From: CAZAPG01 sp964486935 | Lineage (GTDB): Bacteria; Chloroflexota; Anaerolineae; 4572-78; J111 | Length of the DNA stretch: 64,000 nucleotides | NCBI GenBank assembly: GCA_964486935.1 | Contig: CAZAPG010000014.1 | Coordinates: forward strand, 74,673-138,672 | Direction of reading: 5' to 3' | Part shown: positions 32,570 to 41,303 of the stretch, in pieces | Numbering within the stretch: position 1 is the first letter of the stretch | Layout of the letters: each line of letters opens with the position of its first letter | Program-made: the position numbers and the translations under genes | Notes under the pieces: model-generated | Seen by the model: the letters and a program-made list of their open reading frames with translations, nothing else | The model's database searches: none | Told to the model about the DNA's origin: nothing

Positions 32570-35500
32570 TTAACGAGGCAAAGAGAGGCAGGTTTGTTGG
32601 TAAGGCTGGCCGACCTCCATAAATTCATTCCATTCAGCCAGGGTCAAATTGCGGTTGGCCACCCGGCAAGCGCGTGATGCCCAGGAGTCCGGGCTAATCT
32701 TCCATAAAATAACGGCGCCGTCTCTACTGGCCGAGGCTAAGAGTTGTTGCCGGGGCGCAAAATCTATGCCCCACACCCAATCGGTGTGGCCGGTAAAGGG
32801 GGGCGCCAGGGGGCGATGTTCGCTAACATCCCACAAAATAATGGTTTTATCCCGGCTGCTGGAGGCCAAAATTTTACCGGTAGAGTCAAAAGCCACGCCC
32901 CATACCTGGTCGGTATGCCCTAACAGTGGATGGTGTAATGGCTGGCCGGTGGCCACATCCCACAACCTGACGCTTTTATCATTACTGGCCGAAGCCAGTA
33001 TCTGCCCATTGGGGCTAAAATCTATACCCCAAACCCAATCAGTGTGCCCTTTGAGCGGGAGGTGAAGGGGCTGGCCGCTGGTCACATCCCACAAAATAAT
33101 GGTGTTATCGGCGCTGGCCGAGGCTAAAATATTGCCCTGCGGATGAAAGGCAACATCCAGCACCTCTGCGGTATGGCCCGTTAACGGCGGCCCGACCGGT
33201 TGCAGGGTATCCGTATTCCACAGAATAATAGAGGTATCGGCGCTGGCCGAGGCCAGCAATTTATTAAGGGGATTGGGACTAAAAGCCACGCTGCTTACCC
33301 AATCGGTGTGTTGGGCCAGCGGCGGACCAAGGGGGTGTTGTTTGTCTACATCCCACAATCTAACAGTATTGTCAGCGCCGGCAGAAGCTAAAATCTTATC
33401 ATTTGGACTAAAGGCTACGTTTAATACATCGCTGCTGTGGCCGGTTAGGGGGGCGCTCACGGGTTGGCCGGTGGCCACATCCCACAAAACAATCGTGTCG
33501 TCATCGCCGCCCGAAGCCAGCATTTGCCCGGTAGAATTAAAGGCGACCGTGTTTATCCATTCATCGTGCCCCAGTAAAAATTGCCGGGTGGAAATGTCCC
33601 ATAATGCGATAGTTTTGTTATCAATGCCCGAAGCCAGTAACGCGCCGCCTGTGCCAGCGGGGGTAGCGGGACTAAAGGCTACGCTGCTGACTCGTTCGGC
33701 GCTAACCAAAGGCAGACCCAGCCGTTGGCGGGTGGCCACATCCCACAAAATAATCGAGTGGTCCTCGCTGCCGGAGGCCAAAATTTTGCCATCGGGGCTA
33801 AACGCCAGGCTGATAACCAGGTTGCTGTGCCCAATTAACGGGGGGCCGATGGGGCGGCGGGTGGCTACATCCCATAAAATAATAATATTGTCGTCGCCGC
33901 CCGATGCCAGCAGTTGGCCGCCTGCGCCTTCGGGGGTGGCAGGGCTAAAGGCAATCGTTTCAACGCCCTTGGTGTGTTGGGTAAGCGGCGGGCCAACGGG
34001 TTGGCGAGTGGCTACATCCCACAGAATAATGGCCCCATCTCTGCCGGCCGATGCCAGCAGTTGGTCATCTGAATTCTGCGGGGGAGCGGGGCTAAAGGCT
34101 ACGCTTTTTACCTCGTCGGTATGGGCAGTTAAGGGTTGTCCAATTTGAGTGCGGGTTGCTAAATCCCATAATCTCACCGTTTTATCCGCGCTGGCAGAGG
34201 CTAAAATTTCACCATTTGGACTAAAGGCCACACTCCAAACCTGATCCTGATGACCCATTAACGGCGAACCAATGGGTTGGCGGGTGGCTACATCCCACAA
34301 AATTATTGATGTGTCGCCACTGGCCGAGGCCAGCAGTTTGCCATCGGGGCTAAAGGCCACATCCCAAACATTGAAGGTGTGGTTGGTTAAGGGAGGTCCC
34401 AATGGTTGGCGGGCAGCCACATCCCAAAACATTACTGTGGCATCTCTGCCGCCCGAGGCCAGTAATTTTCCGGTGGGGCTAAAAGCTACGCTCAAGGCTC
34501 CATCAACATGGCCGTGCAAGAAAGTGTCCAGGGCGGGGTCAAAATTCAGGTTAAAAATAAGATTATCTTTGATTTCGGCGGTTTTGCTACGTTTATTGAG
34601 TTCTACGCTTAGCAACAGGCCCAGGTCGGGTTGTTTATCTGAAAAGAAAAGGGCCTGGGCGGCTAACTGGCTCAGATGGGTTAAATGGGCTTGCAACTCG
34701 GCTTTTTGTTGTTGATTTTTGGCGACAATAGCGGCCCCAATGGCCAGCAGAATTACCACGGCCAATCCGGCTGCCAGCCAACGCAGACGCTGGCTGGCCT
34801 TAGCCTGAATTTCGGCCCGTTGTTGCTGCTCTTTGGCCAAAGCCTGAGCCTGAATCAACTCGCGCTGGCGGACGGCTTCTTTTTCCTGTTCAGCGGCAAC
34901 GACAGCCGCTTGACTGGTTTCCAGAAAAGCCCGCTCCAGTTGATTTAACTCTTCGGCGCGCTCTCTGGCCCACTCTCTGGCCTGAACTAAGCGCGCGCCC
35001 TGATACAGATAGCTGGGGTTGCGCTGGCTTTTGTCCCACGCTTCGGCGGCTTCGGTAAGTTGCCGGTGGGTTACTAATGCTGCGCGATTTTCATCAATCC
35101 AGCCTCGCAACCGGCCCCAACCTCTAATTAGCGCCTCGTGCGATACGTCAACCAATTCTTCGCCCGTTGCCATATCGCGGCTAGTTGTAATCAGCCGGGC
35201 TTCGGCCAGGCGTTGCAGCACATCTTCAAATAGTTGGGCCGGTGGCTGCTGGCCAATAGAGAGCAACTCCTGCTTTTTTACGCGCCGGCGGGTGTCTTCG
35301 GTGCCTTCGCCCGGTTGGGTCAAACGCAGCATAATGCGCTTGACCACAACCTGCTGTTGATGGGTGAGTTTGTGGTAAAGGTTATCGGCCCGCTGTGAAA
35401 TGGCCCCCACTACGCCACCAATTGATTTGTAAGCGGCCAGCGTGAGCAACCGCCCCTGACGGCGTTCCCACAGTTCCAGCAGGGCATATTGCAGCAAAGG

Positions 35501-37123
35501 CAGCGCTCCCGGTTGTCTGACCACATCCTCCAGAATTGTCTCGACCAGCCCCGGCTCAAATTTTAAGCCGACGCGATAGGCCGGCTGTTCGATGGCCCGG
35601 CGCAATTCGGTTTCATTCAGCGGCCCCACCAGAATTTGCCGGGCGGCAATGCGTCTGGCCAAATCCTGAAAGGCGGCGCAGCGGTGATAAAAATCGGCCC
35701 GCATGGTGAGCAGTATAATAACCCGCCCGTTGCGTACGGCGGTGGCAAACAGCAGGTTTTCAATAAATTGCTGGCGCACCTGGTCATTGCGGCAAAGGGT
35801 AAACAACTCTTCAAACTGGTCAATAATCAACAATAAACGCCGGTCTGAGGGGGCATTTAACCAGTTTTGATACGCCGCCGCGTGCAGGGCGCTGCCTCGC
35901 GCCAAAAGTTCTGCCAGAAATTGGGCGGCGTTGAGGCCAAAGAGCGGAGCCAGACTTGTGGCTAACTCTTTAAGCGGGTGACTACCCGGCCTGATAGTTT
36001 TTATAACCCAGTTGTTGCTGCCGGGCACGGCCTGGTTTTGCAAATTAGGCACCAACCCCGCCTGCACCAGAGATGACTTTCCGCTGCCGGAAGCGCCAAT
36101 GATGGCTAAAAATTGGGCCAGCCTGGCCTGGTTGCCGGCAGGTTCTGCGCCAACGGGGGTTAACTTATCTGTCAATTGAGTAATCAGCGTTTCGCGGCCA
36201 AAGAAAAATTCGGCGTGGTCTGCTTCAAAAGCCTGGAGGCCGCGATAAGGGCAGCGAGTCTCTGTTTGGGAGTTGCCATTAATTTGTAATGTAACGGAGA
36301 TGGCTAGGTCATCAAGCTGTTCAAGCATTTTTGGAGCAGCCTGAAAGCGATTGGCCGGCTCTTTTTCCAGGGCTGTCTGGATAATTTTGATGACAGGCTC
36401 CGGCAAATTGGCATTTATAGCGCCGGGCGGCGGCGGGGGTTCATCTAAATGTTTGAGGATGATGCTGACGGGTGAACCCTGGTAAAAAGGGGGAGTTCCC
36501 GTGGTTAATTCATACAAAATGACTCCCAGCGAGTAGATATCGCTGCGTTCATCGCCCGGCTCGCCGGAACCCTGTTCTGGCGACATATAGGCCGGCGTGC
36601 CGATAATTGTGCCGGGGTCGGTTAAGCGGTCGGCCCCAATTAGTCTGGAGAGTCCAAAATCGGCCAAAATTGGTTGCTCATCGGCGGTCAATAAAACGTT
36701 GGCCGGCTTTAAATCTCGGTGAACCACGCCTTTTTGGTGGGCGTAGGCTACGGCTTCGACCATTGCTCTAAAAAGAGCCAGCGCCTTGCTCAAGAGAATT
36801 TGCTGTCCGGCTGCGCGCCTGGCGGCCAAATAGTCTTTTAAACTTTCGCCCGGCACATACTCCATCACCATATAGAAAAGGTCGTCTTCTATATCAAAAT
36901 CAAATACCTGCACAATACCGGGGTGGCGCAAGGCGGCTATAATTTTGGCCTCGGTGCGGAAGCGTTCTACAAATTGAGGAGTTTTGGCCAGGTGGGTGTG
37001 AATGACCTTAATCGCTACCTCGCGTTCCAAATTAGGTTGAAACGCCCGGTAAACTTCGGCCATGGCCCCGCGCCCCAGAAGCTCTTTAACCTGATATTTT
37101 CCAAATTGTTTGGGGTAACTCAT
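32570..37123 (-). CDS. Ser/Thr kinase - nSTAND ATPase - WD40 protein
   Basis: This 1517-residue protein joins three modules. Residues 8-265 are a Hanks-type kinase (GRGAMAEVYRAF, HRDLKPANV, ADFGLSR). Residues 305-700 form a STAND-type NTPase with Walker A GASGSGKSS near 345 and Walker B LLLIIDQFEELF near 431. A coiled coil and a membrane helix (about 778-800, WLAAGLAVVILLAIGAAIVA) follow. Fourteen WD40 repeats (VAFSP..LLASAS.D..IILWDV) fill the rest, enough for two propellers. Repeats share long DNA stretches, a sign of recent duplication or gene conversion. Short spacers such as SPATPEGAGG interrupt four of them. STAND proteins act as ligand-triggered switches; the trigger here is unknown. 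Confidence 0.92.
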   Translation of the reverse strand: MSYPKQFGKYQVKELLGRGAMAEVYRAFQPNLEREVAIKVIHTHLAKTPQFVERFRTEAKIIAALRHPGIVQVFDFDIEDDLFYMVMEYVPGESLKDYLAARRAAGQQILLSKALALFRAMVEAVAYAHQKGVVHRDLKPANVLLTADEQPILADFGLSRLIGADRLTDPGTIIGTPAYMSPEQGSGEPGDERSDIYSLGVILYELTTGTPPFYQGSPVSIILKHLDEPPPPPGAINANLPEPVIKIIQTALEKEPANRFQAAPKMLEQLDDLAISVTLQINGNSQTETRCPYRGLQAFEADHAEFFFGRETLITQLTDKLTPVGAEPAGNQARLAQFLAIIGASGSGKSSLVQAGLVPNLQNQAVPGSNNWVIKTIRPGSHPLKELATSLAPLFGLNAAQFLAELLARGSALHAAAYQNWLNAPSDRRLLLIIDQFEELFTLCRNDQVRQQFIENLLFATAVRNGRVIILLTMRADFYHRCAAFQDLARRIAARQILVGPLNETELRRAIEQPAYRVGLKFEPGLVETILEDVVRQPGALPLLQYALLELWERRQGRLLTLAAYKSIGGVVGAISQRADNLYHKLTHQQQVVVKRIMLRLTQPGEGTEDTRRRVKKQELLSIGQQPPAQLFEDVLQRLAEARLITTSRDMATGEELVDVSHEALIRGWGRLRGWIDENRAALVTHRQLTEAAEAWDKSQRNPSYLYQGARLVQAREWARERAEELNQLERAFLETSQAAVVAAEQEKEAVRQRELIQAQALAKEQQQRAEIQAKASQRLRWLAAGLAVVILLAIGAAIVAKNQQQKAELQAHLTHLSQLAAQALFFSDKQPDLGLLLSVELNKRSKTAEIKDNLIFNLNFDPALDTFLHGHVDGALSVAFSPTGKLLASGGRDATVMFWDVAARQPLGPPLTNHTFNVWDVAFSPDGKLLASASGDTSIILWDVATRQPIGSPLMGHQDQVWSVAFSPNGEILASASADKTVRLWDLATRTQIGQPLTAHTDEVKSVAFSPAPPQNSDDQLLASAGRDGAIILWDVATRQPVGPPLTQHTKGVETIAFSPATPEGAGGQLLASGGDDNIIILWDVATRRPIGPPLIGHSNLVISLAFSPDGKILASGSEDHSIILWDVATRQRLGLPLVSAERVSSVAFSPATPAGTGGALLASGIDNKTIALWDISTRQFLLGHDEWINTVAFNSTGQMLASGGDDDTIVLWDVATGQPVSAPLTGHSSDVLNVAFSPNDKILASAGADNTVRLWDVDKQHPLGPPLAQHTDWVSSVAFSPNPLNKLLASASADTSIILWNTDTLQPVGPPLTGHTAEVLDVAFHPQGNILASASADNTIILWDVTSGQPLHLPLKGHTDWVWGIDFSPNGQILASASNDKSVRLWDVATGQPLHHPLLGHTDQVWGVAFDSTGKILASSSRDKTIILWDVSEHRPLAPPFTGHTDWVWGIDFAPRQQLLASASRDGAVILWKISPDSWASRACRVANRNLTLAEWNEFMEVGQPYQQTCLSLPR
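32750..34520 (-). repeat. Near-identical WD40 repeat DNA array
   Basis: Fourteen coding units of roughly 125 bp recur. The phrase for ILWDVATRQP (on the plus strand, gtggccacatcccacaaaat) returns many times with few changes. The array is part of the kinase-nSTAND gene and is a likely site of unequal recombination. Confidence 0.8.
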
Positions 37124-37165
37124 TGCTGACCAACCTGGTGAGGGTAATTGGCAGGTGCTGGCAAC

Positions 37166-37194
37166 ATTATTGTTTACGCAAATAAATTTGTCAA
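37166..37194 (-). promoter_or_regulatory. Strong promoter of the kinase-nSTAND-WD40 gene
   Basis: On the minus strand TTGACA, 17 bp, AATAAT. The -35 is perfect and the -10 matches five of six. The leader is about 36 bases. Confidence 0.7.
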
Positions 37195-37243
37195 TTTAAC
37201 TTTTCCGGTTCTAACTTTTTCTCTGGTGGTTGCGGAGCGAGTT

Positions 37244-37960
37244 TCAACGGGCAGTGAGCGGCCAGGTTCTAAAAAAGAACCACTCGCCTTTGGTAACATC
37301 GGCGCGTTGGGGTGGGATGCCTAAATTGGTAATATCGGTGCGCGAGAGGGCATACAGGCAACCGCTGGTGGGGTCATGCTTGTCGCGGATGATGCGGCTG
37401 GCCAGCTTTAAAAACTCCGGGCTGGGTTGCAAGTCGGGCCGATAGCCAAAAAAGCCATATCTGACCACGGCGTAAGTATCGCCATAGCCGGGGTGTAGCA
37501 ATCTGTTTTTGGCCACCCAGCCCACATAATAGGCCGCCTCCATATCGCCGGGGGATTCGCCTTGCATAATCCGGGCCAGGTCTATTACCGACAGGCGAGC
37601 CGGCAGAACCGGCACGGGGACACCCGGCAGCGAGGTGGGGCGCGGCGTGTAAATGCGGGTAGGGGCCAGGCCGTTATATACATCGGTGGGCAGCGGCGTG
37701 TGGATTATTTGCCGGGTGGGGCCGGGCGTCCAGGTGGGCGGCAGCATAAACCCCTGGGTGGCAACAATCTGCACAATCAGGGGCAATCTGTCTTTACCGG
37801 CAGAGCCGGCCAGCAGCGGCACAAATAAAAAGCCAATAATCCACAAAAAAACAACAAGACAAATCAGCCCGGCTAACAGCACCCACTGTTCGGCGCTTAA
37901 TCCCTTGCGTTCGTTTGGCGATAATTGTTGATTATTTTGACCAGAATCTTGATTGGTCAC
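37244..37960 (-). CDS. Membrane-anchored SleB-like cell-wall hydrolase (tentative)
   Basis: A 238-residue protein: a short cytoplasmic tail, a membrane helix (LLAGLICLVVFLWIIGFLFV), a Thr/Pro linker and a C-terminal domain. That domain recalls SleB-type hydrolases: ARIMQGESPGDMEAAYYVG matches their pattern of a catalytic Glu followed by a helix, and NRLLHPGYGDTYAVV resembles the next block. If right, it cleaves peptidoglycan glycan strands outside the membrane. The match is partial. Its start overlaps the VOC gene stop by four bases, so it is the third gene of an envelope operon. Confidence 0.55.
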   Translation of the reverse strand: MTNQDSGQNNQQLSPNERKGLSAEQWVLLAGLICLVVFLWIIGFLFVPLLAGSAGKDRLPLIVQIVATQGFMLPPTWTPGPTRQIIHTPLPTDVYNGLAPTRIYTPRPTSLPGVPVPVLPARLSVIDLARIMQGESPGDMEAAYYVGWVAKNRLLHPGYGDTYAVVRYGFFGYRPDLQPSPEFLKLASRIIRDKHDPTSGCLYALSRTDITNLGIPPQRADVTKGEWFFFRTWPLTAR

Positions 37961-38826
37961 TTTGCGCTTGGATGGTTGATAATGCCCAGCCTGATTCCGT
38001 GCAGGCGGTCAGGGTCAAACCAGGCCACTTGCCGGCCAAACCAGTTGGTTGGGTCATTTAGTTGATACTTTTTTACAGCCAGCTCAAAGTTGTTAACGCC
38101 AATTAAGTAGGCGCAGGGCGACTCGTCAAAACGGGCCAAACGTTCACCGAGCCAGGGGTGTCCCGTTAGGGGGGCGGCCAGCGTTACCGGCGCGCCGGCA
38201 AAATCAGCCAGATTGGCCCCAAAATTTGCGTTGGCCTGTTTAACCGGCGGCGGCCAAAAGTAAACCCGGCTAAATAAAGTTGCAGCGGCCTCAATATCTT
38301 CAACCGCCAAAATTACTTTGGCAATGCCGGTTAGCCCGGAACCGCTCACGCTGGCTGAGGGGCGCGCGCGCAGTTCTCGCGGGGTGATATCTTTGATGAT
38401 AAAGGGCAGGGTTGCGCCCGCGCCCTTATCGCCCAAAAAAGCCAGATGCCACTCTACCAGTTGGCCGTCGGGCCGGTGGCGGTTGTAGTAATGGGGGCCT
38501 TGCGCGGCAATGCCCAGCGCGGCCATTCGAGCGGCCTCGGCGGCCACATCATCAACATACACGGCCCAGGCGCAGGGGCCGCCGTTGCCCGCAATGTGCT
38601 CGCCCCAAAAGGCGGTATCTTTTCGACCCGCCTCCAGCGATGAGATGAGTTCAATGTAAGAGCCGTCATCAAAGCCCAGCAGCGACATATGAGTGATGCC
38701 GTTTGAGTGCGGCCCGCCGTAATCGGGCGTCAGGCCCAGTTGGTCAAAAGCCTGCTCCAGTTGGGCCAGCGAGGGGCCGGCAATGGTTACGTGGTCAATT
38801 TTAAGCTTGCTGACGCGCCGGTTCAA
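37957..38826 (-). CDS. VOC/glyoxalase-like domain protein
   Basis: A 289-residue protein with tandem beta-alpha-beta-beta-beta modules of the vicinal-oxygen-chelate fold. LKIDHVTIAGPSLAQLEQAF opens the first, and IAKVILAVEDIEAAATLFSRV the second. The layout fits the Glyoxalase_3-type family, whose reactions are mostly unknown. Metal ligands cannot be assigned safely. The start is a TTG at 38826 with GGAGG upstream. It is the middle gene of the operon, 3 bases after the LysM lipoprotein and overlapping the SleB-like gene. Confidence 0.8.
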   Translation of the reverse strand: MNRRVSKLKIDHVTIAGPSLAQLEQAFDQLGLTPDYGGPHSNGITHMSLLGFDDGSYIELISSLEAGRKDTAFWGEHIAGNGGPCAWAVYVDDVAAEAARMAALGIAAQGPHYYNRHRPDGQLVEWHLAFLGDKGAGATLPFIIKDITPRELRARPSASVSGSGLTGIAKVILAVEDIEAAATLFSRVYFWPPPVKQANANFGANLADFAGAPVTLAAPLTGHPWLGERLARFDESPCAYLIGVNNFELAVKKYQLNDPTNWFGRQVAWFDPDRLHGIRLGIINHPSAK

Positions 38827-38829
38827 CGC

Positions 38830-40080
38830 TTATTTTCCTCCGTAAAGCGGCGGGCCGGGTTGATACGGCGGCCTGGCATCGCAGCAGGGGGGCGGAAACT
38901 TTACAATAGGCAGCGGCCCGGTGGGGTATTGAAACCGGGACGGAGGTGGAAAGGGCGGAATTGGAATAATAAGCGCGTGGCCGGGCTGAAGCACCGCGCC
39001 CGGCTCCAGATAATTGGCTTTTAGTATCATTGAGACAGGCAGTTTGCATCGTTCTGCAATGCTGTTGAGCGTGTCGCCGCTTCTAAAAATGTAAACATTA
39101 GGGCCGCGCCCCATCTGCTCTGGAATGAATAAGGCCTGATGAGCCAGGACGTGATAGGGCGGGTACAGATCATTAGCCAGATTAATGGCCTCGGGCGAGG
39201 TGGCGAATTTTTGGGCAATGATGTGGATATTTTCTCCCAACTCTACCCGGTAGCAAAAGCCGATAGTAGACCCCGGCGGAACATTAGCCATTGGCGGCAA
39301 GGGCGTGGGCGGCGGCGGAGTGGGAGGAGCCGGGGTGAGTGTTGGCGGCGGGGGTGGCGGGATAGGCGTAAAGGTTGGCGGCGGCGAGGTTGGCTCCGGG
39401 ATTTGGGTGGGTATTAGCGTAGCGGTTGGCATGGCGGTTGGCTGACCGGGCAGCAGAGTGGGCGTAAAAGTTGGGGTTGGCTGGTCGCCGGGTTGGCCGA
39501 CGGTAATTTGCCCGGTCTGGGCAACAGCCGGAAGCGGCTGGCCGTCCTGGTTGCTGAGTTTTAACTGGGCAAACGTAATTTGACTGCTTCCCTGCGCCAG
39601 CGCCCGAAACGTGACAATTGCTACGGTCCCATTGCCGCTGGCCGGCGGGGTGGGCGCAAGCTGAACCACGGTGTAAAAAATTGCGCCGGCGTTGTTGTCG
39701 ACTGAGTTGTTCTGCACAAATTCGGGGGCCGGAAAATTGCCGGGCTGTATTTGGGTCCCCTCCCGGCCAGGGTCAACATCCTCTACCCGCAAGATGGCCG
39801 GGTCAAACTGAAGCTGAATTTCTACCCCGAACAAATTAGAAATATTGTCGATGCGGATTTCAACGGTTGTGGTTCTATCAAGCTCAAGCTGTTGAGTGGC
39901 CGGCTGCAAGCTGATGGTTGTATTGGTTTGAACTGCTGCGGGTTCGGCCGGCGGCACAAACTCATCAACAGCGCCAATATCGCCGGCCTGGCCGTTGACT
40001 CGTGGAATTGTGCAGGCTGCTGTGCCCCAAAGTATAATTCCCAAAATTAACAGCCAGTAGAGAAAACCGGGTCTGTGCAC
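38830..40080 (-). CDS. Lipoprotein with cohesin-like domain and two LysM domains
   Basis: A 416-residue exported protein. A signal peptide ends in a lipobox-like GTAAC. Residues 50-190 form a cohesin-like beta-sandwich (NLFGVEIQLQFDPAILRV; VAIVTFRALAQGSSQITF). A long Pro/Thr linker leads to two LysM-type modules (YRVELGENIHIIAQKF; VYIFRSGDTLNSIAERC), which bind peptidoglycan. The cohesin-like part would capture a dockerin-bearing or other surface protein; no dockerin is in the window. The GTG start follows AAGGAGGGG. It heads a three-gene operon. Confidence 0.85.
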   Translation of the reverse strand: MHRPGFLYWLLILGIILWGTAACTIPRVNGQAGDIGAVDEFVPPAEPAAVQTNTTISLQPATQQLELDRTTTVEIRIDNISNLFGVEIQLQFDPAILRVEDVDPGREGTQIQPGNFPAPEFVQNNSVDNNAGAIFYTVVQLAPTPPASGNGTVAIVTFRALAQGSSQITFAQLKLSNQDGQPLPAVAQTGQITVGQPGDQPTPTFTPTLLPGQPTAMPTATLIPTQIPEPTSPPPTFTPIPPPPPPTLTPAPPTPPPPTPLPPMANVPPGSTIGFCYRVELGENIHIIAQKFATSPEAINLANDLYPPYHVLAHQALFIPEQMGRGPNVYIFRSGDTLNSIAERCKLPVSMILKANYLEPGAVLQPGHALIIPIPPFPPPSRFQYPTGPLPIVKFPPPCCDARPPYQPGPPLYGGK

Positions 40081-40245
40081 GTGCCCCTCCTTGGCTAAAT
40101 GTTTATGTTTACCTGTTATGTCATATTAACATAAGTCTGCGATAATATGCAACCCCGGTTCCGGTTTCTTACCTGGCGCTACAATTAACAGAAATGCTGG
40201 CGAGTTTGTCAAAAATTTGATATATTAAGGTAATTACTCAGCCCT

Positions 40246-40349
40246 CATGTCATTTCGAAGAGCGCAGCGACGAGAAATCTCCCGGCGAACAGTCTGTAAC
40301 AACGATGTGTGGAGATTTCTCGCTCCCGCTGGTCGCTCGAAATGACATG
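40246..40349. repeat. 104-bp palindromic intergenic element
   Basis: The arms begin CATGTCATTTCGA and end GAGAAATCTCC on the left, and the right arm is the near-complement over about 38 bp, with a 28-bp centre. No transposase or reading frame of its own is present. It resembles the mobile palindromes with a GTCATTTCGA end that occur in many bacterial genomes (from memory). It fills most of the 330-bp gap between the LysM lipoprotein and the pentapeptide gene. Confidence 0.7.
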
Positions 40350-40410
40350 CCTGAGCAGATACATATTAAGAAGAAATTCAAACTTTTTGATTGAGGGGAG
40401 GGGTAGGTCA

Positions 40411-41301
40411 ATGTTCCGGTTAACGCAAACGCAAATATTAGAGATTGTCAGCGCCGCGCACGAGCAAAGCGAATCGCCCAATCTTGAAGGAGCCGACCTG
40501 CGCCAGCTTGACCTGGCCGAAGCCGATTTAAGCTGGGCCAATTTAACCAAAGCCAATTTGAGCCAGGCTATTCTAACCGGGGCCAAACTCATCGAAGCCG
40601 ACCTGACCGAAGCCAATTTGACCGGAACCGACCTGCTGAAAGCCAGCCTCAATGAAACCAACCTGAGCCGCGCCGATTTAAGCCGGTCAAACCTGAAGGG
40701 CGCAAATCTGGAATGGTCTATCCTGTCCGGGGCCAACCTGCGCGGGGCCGATTTGGAGGGGGCCAACCTGTATGGGGCCAACCTGTCAGAAACCGATTTG
40801 CGCCAGACCAACCTGAGTCGGGCTGATTTAAGCCGGGCTATTCTCATTGGCACCGACCTGAAAGGGTCCGACCTGAAGGGGGCCGATTTGCTGGGGGCCA
40901 ATTTGAGCCGGGCCAGGCTTGATGGCGTTAACCTGAGCGAAGCCGAACTGGTAGCCGATTTGAGCCAGACCGACCTGAGCGAGGCCAATCTGAGCAAGGC
41001 CAATCTAAGCAACGCCGATTTGCACGAAGCCAACTTGAGCGGGGCCAATTTGAGCGGCGCTAATTTGCGCGAAGCCGATTTGAGCTACGCCATTTTGCGA
41101 GATGCCAACCTCAGCCGGGCCGATTTGAGAGCGGTCGATTTGAACAAGGCCGACCTGAGCGGGGCCAACCTGTCCGGGGCAAAATTAAAAGATGCCAACC
41201 TGACCGCAGTGGCCTATACCCCCAACACCATCTGGCCCGGAAATTTTTTGCCCGATAAAGCCGGAGCCGTTCTTCACGCCAACCATCACAAGGAGCGCTA
41301 A
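40411..41301 (+). CDS. Pentapeptide-repeat protein
   Basis: A 296-residue protein. A short N-terminal helix pair (MFRLTQTQILEIVSAAHEQ) precedes roughly 50 copies of the A(D/N)LSx pentapeptide (for example LSGANLSGANLREADLS). These stack into a right-handed four-sided helix. Some family members mimic DNA and block gyrase, but most have no known role. The ATG at 40411 follows GGGAGGGG; the frame upstream is the palindromic element. It is the first gene of an operon with a sugar permease and two kinases, 2 bases before the next start. Confidence 0.92.
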   Translation: MFRLTQTQILEIVSAAHEQSESPNLEGADLRQLDLAEADLSWANLTKANLSQAILTGAKLIEADLTEANLTGTDLLKASLNETNLSRADLSRSNLKGANLEWSILSGANLRGADLEGANLYGANLSETDLRQTNLSRADLSRAILIGTDLKGSDLKGADLLGANLSRARLDGVNLSEAELVADLSQTDLSEANLSKANLSNADLHEANLSGANLSGANLREADLSYAILRDANLSRADLRAVDLNKADLSGANLSGAKLKDANLTAVAYTPNTIWPGNFLPDKAGAVLHANHHKER

Positions 41302-41303
41302 TT

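Noticed and set aside
32750..34520. Regularly spaced repeats that could suggest a CRISPR array
   Set aside because: The units are in frame, encode WD40 blades and lack unique spacers between identical short repeats; no cas genes are nearby.
40480..41210. Dense short repeats with many GCC-GAT/AAC-CTG units
   Set aside because: These encode pentapeptide repeats; the periodicity is explained by the protein.
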